Below are positions 23,607 through 31,352 of a stretch of 55,791 nucleotides of DNA, piece after piece. Numbering within the stretch: position 1 is the first letter of the stretch; each line of letters opens with the position of its first letter. This DNA is from an uncultured Agathobaculum sp. (lineage in GTDB: Bacteria > Bacillota > Clostridia > Oscillospirales > Butyricicoccaceae). The stretch is from the NCBI RefSeq assembly GCF_944380975.1, contig NZ_CALWJK010000008.1, forward strand, positions 1 to 55,791, given 5' to 3'. Position numbers and translations under genes: made by a program. A model generated the notes under the pieces. The model saw only the letters and a list, made by a program, of their open reading frames with translations, did not search any database and had not been told where the DNA came from.

Positions 23607-24420
23607 TCGTTTTTGCCTCCTGTCTACGCCGTCGGCGCTTTTTCTCCATGCCCCTGTCATATGTTGCAGAGCATTCCAAGCCAGCAACTACGCGCGCGTG
23701 CGCGTAGCTTTTAGAGGTTGTTCGCTTGGGCAGCAGATACTTGACGAACCGGCAGGACGCACATTCATTACGGCAGCCGCCCTCGTCGAGCAGCTGCGCG
23801 CCGGGCGGTGCGTCCACGGTCGCGCCATCGTCCACCCATTGATAAGTAACAGTTGGGCGGTCAAGGTTGCGGCTGCCGACAAACTGCTTTTTGCCGTTGA
23901 GCGATGCTTCCCTCCGCTCCTTGGTGAGGTAGCCCGCCCATCCGTCATACCCGCGCTCGCGGATGTAATTCAGCTGGATGTCATCGCCCCACACCCACAA
24001 AGACTTGAACAATTCAAGGTCACCGCCGACGGCATTGATAATTAAATGTACATGCGGCCGGTGGTCGCCGTGCCGCCCCTCAAGGACGTAGATGTACTTG
24101 AGTTCCGGCAAGCCGCGCGCTTTTCGGTAAGCGCGCAGCTGGGCGAACACCTTACCGAGCCGCCGCCGGGTCACATCCGCGCTCGCCGGGAGGTCAGCGT
24201 CGCGGTAGGTCGCGGTGAGCACCAAGTCCTCCGGCTCGAAGTTCGTGGCCATGAGCAGCTCGAGCTTGCGCTGCGCGGTGTTGCAGTGCGTCCGCGCGAC
24301 CTGCTCGGCGGTCACCTCACGGATGCGCTTGCGCTCTTGCGGCGTCGCGTTCGGCCGTGGCACCGTGTACGCGATGTCCCACACCAAACGCCCCGCACGA
24401 ATGGTTTTTCGTCGTTTCAT
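23596..24420 (-). CDS. HUH-type Rep-like endonuclease
   Basis: 274 residues. The HUH motif is HRPHVHLIINA (about residues 128-138), preceded by YIYVLEGRHGDH; candidate nucleophile Tyr in GYDGWAGYLTKER (about 165-177). Members nick single strands at replication or transfer origins. A Cys cluster (GGCRNECASCRF) and a very basic end (KKRRRRRQEAK) follow. It stands first in the late operon rather than in the replication module; GGAGG precedes ATG 24420. Role in phage replication or packaging is uncertain. Confidence 0.7.
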   Translation of the reverse strand: MKRRKTIRAGRLVWDIAYTVPRPNATPQERKRIREVTAEQVARTHCNTAQRKLELLMATNFEPEDLVLTATYRDADLPASADVTRRRLGKVFAQLRAYRKARGLPELKYIYVLEGRHGDHRPHVHLIINAVGGDLELFKSLWVWGDDIQLNYIRERGYDGWAGYLTKERREASLNGKKQFVGSRNLDRPTVTYQWVDDGATVDAPPGAQLLDEGGCRNECASCRFVKYLLPKRTTSKSYAHARVVAGLECSATYDRGMEKKRRRRRQEAKTSVY

Positions 24421-24562
24421 GCGTCCTCCGTTCTCTGTTTTTTTCGATTTTTCAACATCTTCGCTCAAATCCGATCTATCAAACGCCTTTGCTTGCCGTA
24501 CATCCGCCGCAGCGCATATCCACTGCCTGTCCCGCATACAGTGAAGCAAAGGAGGTGAAACA

Positions 24563-25027
24563 ATGCCGCTCATAGACTACCCGCAACACGCACGCCTCTG
24601 GGCTGCCGGCAAAAGCGATCCCGTGCGCCGTCTGCCGCGACTTTTGGCGCAGACTGGCGGCGGAGTTCCCAACTACGCTGTGCCTGCCCGCATCACCCGC
24701 TTTGTGCGCGGTGGACATTACAACACCCTGATTCCCGCGCTGACCAACCATCGGCTGTACGCCGACCCCAACAGCGTCACCGACCGCGGAAAAGCAGGCT
24801 CACTCTATATCTATTTCCGTATCATGCTCCAAGGTGAGACGCCTGCCACCATGGCTTTCAACAGCGTGGGCTCAGCGCCAACCGAATACAAAACCCGCAT
24901 GGTCTTTGACACACACATCTGGACGCAATCGAGCGGCGGTTATATTTGCAGTTATGACGCTGGCGGAAGGATCGATACCACGCCATTCTCTCAAACCGCA
25001 CAAAAAAAGCTTTCGACGCTATTTTGA
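24563..25027 (+). CDS. Unknown protein, first gene of plus-strand operon
   Basis: 154 residues starting MPLIDYPQHARLWAAGKSDP. Excellent ribosome site AAAGGAGGTGAAACA. No domain recognised; a beta-rich middle (YIYFRIMLQGETPATMAF). It is the first of five tightly packed plus-strand genes running against the phage late operon, ending with two DUF2589-like genes and a terminator. The gap 24421-24562 holds no clear sigma-A promoter. Confidence 0.6.
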   Translation: MPLIDYPQHARLWAAGKSDPVRRLPRLLAQTGGGVPNYAVPARITRFVRGGHYNTLIPALTNHRLYADPNSVTDRGKAGSLYIYFRIMLQGETPATMAFNSVGSAPTEYKTRMVFDTHIWTQSSGGYICSYDAGGRIDTTPFSQTAQKKLSTLF

Positions 25028-25395
25028 AGCAGTCACGTTTTGCACGCGGCAGCGCAGAAGCTGCGATCTATTCTTCTGTTTCCATGGCAGATCTCACCAG
25101 CGTTTGGGTGGTATTCCCCTATTCGCTGAAAAGGATACAACGCCATCTCAACGCGCCCTCATCCAGCCCATCCGCGCCTGCCGCACCGACAATTGTTACG
25201 CCTTTTGTGCAGTCGCAGCACCGCGTTGGGCAGCTGCCTGTACTCACCAAAAGACGTCCAGCAAATGCACTTGAGGTTGCAGCGCAGCGCTATACCACGC
25301 TTCTGTCTTATCTGCCGCATGCGCAGGATATGGCTGCCATTCCGGGCGGCCTTTGTCACTGGATCAAATTTTCCTTATCAGGAGGTATGTACTGA
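25024..25395 (+). CDS. Unknown protein, second gene of operon
   Basis: 123 residues from a TTG overlapping the previous stop (TTGA), ending where the next gene starts (TGATG). Ser/Pro/Ala-rich middle (NAPSSSPSAPAAPT) links two compact parts. No recognised domain. Overlaps at both ends argue that it is translated. Confidence 0.5.
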   Translation: MKQSRFARGSAEAAIYSSVSMADLTSVWVVFPYSLKRIQRHLNAPSSSPSAPAAPTIVTPFVQSQHRVGQLPVLTKRRPANALEVAAQRYTTLLSYLPHAQDMAAIPGGLCHWIKFSLSGGMY

Positions 25396-25649
25396 TGTCA
25401 CAATGGGACGAACTCATGCAGGGCAAGCTGTTCATCACCGATCTTGGCGAAAACCGCCACGCGGAGATCGACGGCGTAGATACCGTGGTGGGACGCTATG
25501 CGGTATGGGCGCCCATCCGCAATGCCGACCGCCATCAGATCATCGAGGTCGGCTGTGAACTGCCGCCGCTCGCGGAAAAATACAACATTCCGCACGAGCG
25601 CATCTGCACCATCGGGCAAGGCGGTGAGCGCAAATGCAAATCGAACTGA
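25395..25649 (+). CDS. Unknown 84-aa protein of the DUF2589 operon
   Basis: Starts MSQWDELMQGKLFITDLGEN. AGGAGG lies about 10 bases upstream. A compact beta-rich protein (GVDTVVGRYAVWAPIRNADRH). It overlaps the next gene by 16 bases. Unknown function. Confidence 0.6.
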   Translation: MSQWDELMQGKLFITDLGENRHAEIDGVDTVVGRYAVWAPIRNADRHQIIEVGCELPPLAEKYNIPHERICTIGQGGERKCKSN

Positions 25650-26080
25650 GCCGCCTGATCACCGCCACCGGACAGGCGATTTCCGAGGCGCAGCGCGCTG
25701 TCGCCGCGCACGCCATTGAAAACTACTTTACTTATTTCCAGAAAACCGGCAGCGCGGAGGACGGCATGCAGGCTTATACGCCGAACACCGCCCATATTCT
25801 GATCCCGCCGGTCGATGGCAGCGGTGCGCCCGCGCGTGTCTCAGTGCCGCTGGTGACAATGGCGCATCACAACGCCATGGGGCTGCGCGATGTGCGCATC
25901 AAGCTGAGCGGCGCCGCGGCAGTGGATGCGGACGAAAAGGTTTTGCTCGACCTGACCCCATCCACACCGAACGGCACAGCCGACGCCGTACACCGCACCG
26001 AACTGGAACTGTGTTTCCGCTGCGACGAACCGCCTGAGGGCGCCGCACGCGTCAATACAGAAATGAACAAGCTGCTGTAA
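25634..26080 (+). CDS. DUF2589-like protein, first copy
   Basis: 148 residues. The N-terminal amphipathic helix (LSRLITATGQAISEAQRAVA) and the core strand VSVPLVTMAHHNAMGLRDVRIKL parallel the next gene (LSLVPVPAFTMDEATVQFTM), so the two are probably diverged paralogues. DUF2589 proteins have an N-terminal helix that could lie on a membrane or particle and a beta domain; they tend to occur in tandem. No activity is known to me. Confidence 0.55.
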   Translation: MQIELSRLITATGQAISEAQRAVAAHAIENYFTYFQKTGSAEDGMQAYTPNTAHILIPPVDGSGAPARVSVPLVTMAHHNAMGLRDVRIKLSGAAAVDADEKVLLDLTPSTPNGTADAVHRTELELCFRCDEPPEGAARVNTEMNKLL

Positions 26081-26101
26081 TCAAAAGGAGGCATTGCAAC
26101 A

Positions 26102-26674
26102 ATGAGTGACAACCCGGGAAAAAGCTTTGAATCCCTGCCCATTGGCCAGCTGATCTGCGGGCCGATCATCGCGGTGGCACAAGGTCAATCCGAACTTTGC
26201 CGCGTCTATCTGGATTACCTGTTTGAACTGGCGTTCAAGGAAGGCGATCCGAGCAAGGGCATCAACAGCGTCAAATTCAAGCTGCCGCGCCAGATCGTCA
26301 CCCCGACCGGCGACACAAAAACCATTGAAATGGAAGTGGAAGCACCGCTGCTGTCCCTTGTTCCCGTTCCTGCGTTCACGATGGACGAAGCCACGGTGCA
26401 GTTCACTATGGAGATCAAAGACGTCAAAACCGACACCAACAACAGTTCTTCCACGCTGGACAGCACCGCAAAGTTCTCCGCATGGGGCTTCAGCTCCAGC
26501 GTGACCGGCAAGGTGACCACCTCGCACGAAAACACGCGCACCACCGACCAGACCGCCAAATACGATATTTTTGCGCGCGCATCCCAGCAGCCCGCCGCCG
26601 AGGGAATGGCCAAGCTCACTTCCCTGTTCGCTTCGGTCATGGAACCGATCGAAGCATCGGGCAGCGGCAGCTGA
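26102..26674 (+). CDS. DUF2589 family protein, second copy
   Basis: 190 residues. N-terminal FESLPIGQLICGPIIAVAQGQSEL is the typical DUF2589 start; then a beta domain and a low-complexity Ser/Thr stretch (NNSSSTLDSTAKFSAWG), as often seen in this family. AAGGAGG precedes ATG 26102. A strong terminator at 26713 closes the operon. Confidence 0.65.
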   Translation: MSDNPGKSFESLPIGQLICGPIIAVAQGQSELCRVYLDYLFELAFKEGDPSKGINSVKFKLPRQIVTPTGDTKTIEMEVEAPLLSLVPVPAFTMDEATVQFTMEIKDVKTDTNNSSSTLDSTAKFSAWGFSSSVTGKVTTSHENTRTTDQTAKYDIFARASQQPAAEGMAKLTSLFASVMEPIEASGSGS

Positions 26675-26712
26675 TTCCAGAACCGCCCGCGCATTTACCG
26701 ACCGTTTTCCTC

Positions 26713-26741
26713 AACGCGCCTGTTTTGCAGGCGCGTTTTTT
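26713..26741 (+). terminator. Terminator of the DUF2589 operon
   Basis: AACGCGCCTG-TTTTG-CAGGCGCGTT followed by TTTTTA; perfect 10-bp stem. Confidence 0.88.
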
Positions 26742-26860
26742 ATGCTTCGGCTCTCCTTTGCCCGTTTGGATGATTTTTCAGAATATCCGCAGATTTCGGA
26801 TTTGTCAAGCTTTCTTTTTCTCCCATAATTTTGTAAACTAAAGAAAAGGAGGTTCCAGTT

Positions 26861-27454
26861 ATGAATAATGAACTCATGAACACGATTGTGACAAGCGTAT
26901 CGACATCTCTCGAAAGATTGTATGAGGAGGATGGTGCATCTCTTATCTCAAAAATTATCCCCCCAGAAAAGTTTGAGAAGATAACTACTCAAGAAAAGAA
27001 AGATTATCAGCATGCAGCTGAACGAGCTATCGTTTTTCGATGGGCATATTATCTCAATACCCTTCTAGAACCAGAATTCAAAGCGGCACAAGGCAGTCAT
27101 GACAATCCATACACAATAGACTTGGAATATAATCGACACAACTTTGGAAGGAAGCAGCTTCAGTACAAATCAATCTACCCTGACTTAATCATTCATCGCC
27201 GTGACACTCCTGATAATCTGCTAGTTGTGGAGTGTAAAGGATGGTGGAATCATAACAATGATGAGATCGACAAAGACAAAAATCGTCTTAGAATGATGAC
27301 CAAACGGCCTGGCGAATATGAATATCACTTAGGCCTCTTTATCAAATTTGAGAAAGAGCTAAGAAATCTTAAGAATAATTCGTATTGGTATCAAGACGGA
27401 CACGAATACAGAATGGAGGAATCCCAAGAACTGATTGCGCATGGCGAATTGTAA
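26861..27454 (+). CDS. PD-(D/E)XK nuclease-like protein
   Basis: 197 residues. The motif YPDLIIHRRDTPDNLLVVECKGWWN (D...ECK, about residues 107-131) is the PD-(D/E)XK nuclease core; helices on both sides. The coding sequence is clearly AT-richer than the phage genes around it and on the opposite strand, with AAAGGAGG and its own short leader, so it looks like a separately acquired cargo gene. A defence or superinfection-exclusion nuclease is plausible but not shown. Confidence 0.65.
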   Translation: MNNELMNTIVTSVSTSLERLYEEDGASLISKIIPPEKFEKITTQEKKDYQHAAERAIVFRWAYYLNTLLEPEFKAAQGSHDNPYTIDLEYNRHNFGRKQLQYKSIYPDLIIHRRDTPDNLLVVECKGWWNHNNDEIDKDKNRLRMMTKRPGEYEYHLGLFIKFEKELRNLKNNSYWYQDGHEYRMEESQELIAHGEL

Positions 27455-27460
27455 TAATAC

Positions 27461-29008
27461 TTATTTCCCCTGCTCCGGCGGCAGCTCGGCCGACCACCAG
27501 CGCACATCCACCGTCATCAGGCCATCGTCCTGCATCTCTGGTAAATACCAGCCGCCCGCACGATAAACATAAACGGCATACAGGTCTGGAATATGCTTGC
27601 CTTGGAACAGTACCAACACCGTCTGCCCCTCCTCCGGGCGCTCATCCGGGTACGGGTGCCAGACCTGAGCGGGCTGCGGGGCGGCTGCCTGCTGCACCGG
27701 CTCGGTATACGCCTCGTCGTCTGGGTGGAGCGTCCAGCGGACGACCTCATCCCATGACACAACCGAGACATCGAGTTCGCCGCCGAGGAATTTACCTTCA
27801 TCGGTAAACCCGTCTTTGTCCTGCGCAATGATGCGTGCACCATCCGGCGGCAGCACATCCCGCGAAAACCACGCCGCGCATGGCAGGCACGTTTCCTTGC
27901 CTGCGGTGATGATGGTATCGGGCACTTCCGGGATGGATGGTGCTACGGGCATGGGAGCGGTGGTCGCCTGCTGCATCTGCTCGTCCAGCTGACGCAGCGT
28001 CTGTTCTTCCGGTGTGGATTCTTCCACGGGCGGCGCGATCTTGCCGCTCTCCACCATGCCGCGCAGCCGCTGCACGATCTGCGACCACGACAGCTTGCCC
28101 TGAAACGGTTTCTTGATTTCAAGACCGCCGCCCGTGAGGTCGTACCACAGCGCATCCGACGAATGCCCGTTGCACCCATAAAACCGCAGCGCTCGCTTGA
28201 CCTCGGAGATCAACTGGATCGCCGCCATGCGCTGACTGTTATGCAGAACACGGTACAGCGCAGCTTCGTGTCCTTTGGCGATATGCCGCAGCAGGAATGC
28301 ATCAACCACACCATCCGACACGGTCGGCTTGTCGCGCGCTGCCTTGACGTCCTGCGCACGAAAGGTCTCACCGCGTGCGAGCCGCTGCTCGAACTCGGTT
28401 TGCACCTTTTTGGGGCTGTGCGCCAGCTCATCCGCGACCGACTCGCCGATCTGCTCGCGTCGCAGTGCTTCCAGCAGCGCGGGAGACAGGTTCTTGTGAA
28501 TGTACTGCATGCGGTGAACGGCGGACGCGCTCTCGCTTACTTGCTCCGCGAGGTGGTCGCGCAGACGACCGGGCAGCTCCACGCCCCTCTCCTTCATGCT
28601 GCGCAGCGCCTTCTCCAGACGGATCACGGCCTCCATCTTTTCGTAGTAGGTCAACTCGCGGCTGGTCAGGTTGGACTGGATCAGCGCGACCATTTCGCTG
28701 TCCTCGCCGTCGTAATTCTTGACGATGCAGGGCGCGTCCTTGCGCCCCAGCAGCTCCAGCGCCTTGCGGCGGCGGTGTCCGGCGACGATGCGGTACTTGC
28801 CATCCCCCGCTGCGCACACGGTCAGCGGATTGAACAGCCCATGTAACGCAATATGGTCTGCCAGCTCCTGCACGTCCTTGACCGTGAAAAAGTTGTGTTC
28901 GTTCACAATCAACTGTGACAGCGGAATCTGGACGACCTGCATGTCGGGCGTGTCCAATTTGAACACATCTTGCGCGACCATCGCGCCGACGTTAACTTTG
29001 CGCGCCAT
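27461..29008 (-). CDS. ParB-like partition protein with DUF551 tail
   Basis: 515 residues from ATG 29008. ParB/Spo0J N-terminal domain at about 20-115 with IVAGHRRRKALELLG (the GxxRxxA-type CTP-binding box), followed by the HTH domain (ALIQSNLTSRELTYYEKMEA, QVSESASAVHRMQYI). The last 120 residues contain two DUF551-like WxxxP...G units (about 400-460 and 462-510: WHPYPDERPEEGQTVLVLF). It overlaps parA by 17 bases. DNA partition or transcription control by spreading from parS is the known role; DUF551 is uncharacterised. Confidence 0.85.
   Translation of the reverse strand: MARKVNVGAMVAQDVFKLDTPDMQVVQIPLSQLIVNEHNFFTVKDVQELADHIALHGLFNPLTVCAAGDGKYRIVAGHRRRKALELLGRKDAPCIVKNYDGEDSEMVALIQSNLTSRELTYYEKMEAVIRLEKALRSMKERGVELPGRLRDHLAEQVSESASAVHRMQYIHKNLSPALLEALRREQIGESVADELAHSPKKVQTEFEQRLARGETFRAQDVKAARDKPTVSDGVVDAFLLRHIAKGHEAALYRVLHNSQRMAAIQLISEVKRALRFYGCNGHSSDALWYDLTGGGLEIKKPFQGKLSWSQIVQRLRGMVESGKIAPPVEESTPEEQTLRQLDEQMQQATTAPMPVAPSIPEVPDTIITAGKETCLPCAAWFSRDVLPPDGARIIAQDKDGFTDEGKFLGGELDVSVVSWDEVVRWTLHPDDEAYTEPVQQAAAPQPAQVWHPYPDERPEEGQTVLVLFQGKHIPDLYAVYVYRAGGWYLPEMQDDGLMTVDVRWWSAELPPEQGK
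28950..28966 (-). repeat. Dispersed 17-bp motif, copy 6 (in parB)
   Basis: Minus strand GTGTTCAAATTGGACAC, encoding VFKLDT near residue 15 of ParB. A parS site inside spo0J itself is known in Bacillus, which makes this location suggestive. Confidence 0.9.
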
Positions 29009-29792
29009 CTGCGCCACCTCCCAGATATTCACGCACCCACGCGCGGTAGTCGCGTGCAGCTGCCGAGGTCGGCGACCACTGGCAAACCGGCTCGCGCGCA
29101 AAGGTGCTTTCGTCCACCTTGTCTGTACGCCGAATGCGGGTCTGGAACACCGGCACCGGGCAATGCTCCCGCAGCCAGTCCTCACCCTGTCGAACCACGT
29201 CCGCATTGTGCCACATGGTCAGCAGCACACCCACCTGCACCGCGCCGTTGACCCGCCGAATGCCGTCGATTTGGCGCAGCAGCTCGGCCATACCGTCGAT
29301 CTCGAATGCGCCCGGTTTTACCGGGATGACGATATCGCTCGACGCCGCCACCGCGCTGATGGACGCGACCGAAAACGCGGGCGGGCAGTCGATCACGAGA
29401 TAATCGTAGGCATCGTCCTCAATGACCGCGTCGCGTAAATCGGTGAGAACGCGCAGCGCACGGTCGCGCGGCGTGCCGCCCTGCACATCGTCCGGCAGGC
29501 TGCCGTCAAGGTCGAGCGCCGCGAGCGACATGTCCGCCGGGATCACATCCAGCCCGCGGTAAATCGTGTGCTGGACAAGGTCGGCATAGCACAAGCACAT
29601 ACCCTCAAACAGGTCTGCCAGCGTGCCCGGCTCAGCCGGGATGCGGTAAAACCGCGAGGCGTTGCCCTGATGGTCGGCGTCGATCAGCAACACGCGCGCA
29701 TTGTACTCGGTGGCGAGGATCGCCGCAAGGTTGACCGCCGTCACCGTCTTTCCTACACCGCCTTTTAGGTTGACGATACTGATGGTTTTCAT
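28992..29792 (-). CDS. ParA family ATPase
   Basis: 266 residues. Deviant Walker A KGGVGKT (residues 10-16 region), LLIDADHQGNAS (switch) and YLVIDCPPAFS (Walker B). It drives partition of low-copy DNA with ParB. ATG 29792 has GGGGAG 9 bases upstream. The parA-parB order directly after dnaB is unusual for an integrating phage and suggests a plasmid-like stage after excision. Confidence 0.9.
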   Translation of the reverse strand: MKTISIVNLKGGVGKTVTAVNLAAILATEYNARVLLIDADHQGNASRFYRIPAEPGTLADLFEGMCLCYADLVQHTIYRGLDVIPADMSLAALDLDGSLPDDVQGGTPRDRALRVLTDLRDAVIEDDAYDYLVIDCPPAFSVASISAVAASSDIVIPVKPGAFEIDGMAELLRQIDGIRRVNGAVQVGVLLTMWHNADVVRQGEDWLREHCPVPVFQTRIRRTDKVDESTFAREPVCQWSPTSAAARDYRAWVREYLGGGADGAQS

Positions 29793-29798
29793 TTGCAC

Positions 29799-30062
29799 TC
29801 ACTCCCCATATTCCCGGTCGTACTCCTCCGGCGTAATCAGGCGGCAGTCTGCCGGGGTGTACAGCTTATCAAGGCAGACCAGCCGCAGCACTTCTTCGAT
29901 ATTGATCAGCTGCAAGAATGTTTCGTATTCCGCGCCGGTCATTTCCTCGGCGTCCTCGTCGCCCAGCGTCAGGCAGACGCCCGCAGGGCACGGCGTGCCC
30001 AAATCGTCTTGCCCGAGGCCTTGCACCTCAAGGCAGATGCGGATCTTTTTCATCTTGCTCAT
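29799..30062 (-). CDS. Hypothetical protein between dnaB and parA, 87 aa
   Basis: Begins MSKMKKIRICLEVQGLGQDD; acidic middle (LGDEDAEEMTGAEYET) and hydrophobic FLQLINIEEVLRLVCL. GGAGG 8 bases before ATG. No recognised domain; in operon with replication and partition genes. Confidence 0.6.
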   Translation of the reverse strand: MSKMKKIRICLEVQGLGQDDLGTPCPAGVCLTLGDEDAEEMTGAEYETFLQLINIEEVLRLVCLDKLYTPADCRLITPEEYDREYGE

Positions 30063-30080
30063 GTATGTACCTCCATTTCA

Positions 30081-31352
30081 TCACGCGGATGCGTTGGTTT
30101 TCTTCTCCATTTTCTTGATCTGGCGGGCGGCAGCAAGCTGCCCGTCCATGTATTCCGCAAAGCTCTGCGTCGAGCCGTCGAACGCAAGCGAAAAGTCTCC
30201 CAGCCGTCCCTCTTTGTTCTTGAGCACCCGCAGCTTGCGGTCGTCCATGGGCGCATCCTCATCCGGGTCGATGTACAGTGCAAGCACCGCGTCCGCGTCC
30301 TGCTCGATCTGGCCGGACTCACGGAGGTCAGCCAGCGTAGGTGTCGCGTCCGCGCAATCCGTGCTGGCGCGGTTTAACTGACTGAGCGCGACGACCAGAA
30401 TGCCGTGCGCCTGCGCCATCTCGTGCAGCGCAAGCGAAATGTTGGTCACCTGTTCGGTGCGGTTGCGACCGGCGGCGCGAATGAGCTGCAAATAGTCGAC
30501 GAACACGACTCGGTGCTGCCGCGCCAGCGCGGTCGCCAGAATATCCTGTACACCCCAGCCGGACGCGGGAATCAGCTCCAGCTGGCTTTCTAAGACGTCC
30601 TTTTTCCACTTGACTGCACGTTCCCATTCCTCGGGCGTCATCTCGCGGCGGTTGATATGGCCGAAGTCGATGATACAACGGCTCGCAACCAATCGGTTGG
30701 TCAGCTTGGCGGTACTGGTCTCAAGGCTGTAAAAGCCGACCTTGTCCTGTCGCCCCATGTGCGCCGCCATCTGCAAGGCGAGCGCGGTCTTGCCCGCGGA
30801 CGGACGTCCGGCAACGATCACCAAATCGCCGTAATCTGTATACAGCCGCCGGTCGAGCTTATCAAAGCCCCAGCTGATAAACCGGCGTTTTTCGCCCTGC
30901 TCGCTGAAAAACTGAGTAAGTGCCTGCTGCATGGTCACGACCTGTGTGCGGTTCTTTTCGCTCAAAATCTCGCCTGCCTGTCCGAGCAGATCGCGCGCCT
31001 TATCGCTTGTGCGCACCTCGGCAAGCTCGGCGGCGAGCGTCCGCAGCCGGGTGACGCGCGTCTGTTCCTGCATAGCGGATATGTAGGTGCGCCAGCCGAA
31101 CGAGGTCGGTGTGACATCCATGCACTGCATCAGCAGGTCGTTATACTCCGCGCCGCACACGCCGCGGATCGTGACCGCGTCCACCGGTCGCCCGGCGCCA
31201 AACAGCTTGACCGCGGCATTGTACACCGTGCGCAGTTCGGGAACGGTGAAGTCCTCCGGACGCGTGCGATACAGCAATTCGCCCGCGATCGACGGGTCAA
31301 CCAGCAGACAGCCGATCACGCTGTACTCTGCATCGAGTGTCGCTTTTACCAA
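30081..31352 (-). CDS. Replicative DNA helicase, DnaB-like
   Basis: 423 residues. N-terminal DnaB domain (DAEYSVIGCLLVDPS), RecA-like core with Walker A GRPSAGKTAL (about 183-192), Walker B VVFVDYLQLI (about 285), and the DLRESGQIEQDADAVL signature. It unwinds the phage replication fork. Its start overlaps the stop of the initiator gene, and loader function is likely supplied by that protein. Confidence 0.92.
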   Translation of the reverse strand: MVKATLDAEYSVIGCLLVDPSIAGELLYRTRPEDFTVPELRTVYNAAVKLFGAGRPVDAVTIRGVCGAEYNDLLMQCMDVTPTSFGWRTYISAMQEQTRVTRLRTLAAELAEVRTSDKARDLLGQAGEILSEKNRTQVVTMQQALTQFFSEQGEKRRFISWGFDKLDRRLYTDYGDLVIVAGRPSAGKTALALQMAAHMGRQDKVGFYSLETSTAKLTNRLVASRCIIDFGHINRREMTPEEWERAVKWKKDVLESQLELIPASGWGVQDILATALARQHRVVFVDYLQLIRAAGRNRTEQVTNISLALHEMAQAHGILVVALSQLNRASTDCADATPTLADLRESGQIEQDADAVLALYIDPDEDAPMDDRKLRVLKNKEGRLGDFSLAFDGSTQSFAEYMDGQLAAARQIKKMEKKTNASA

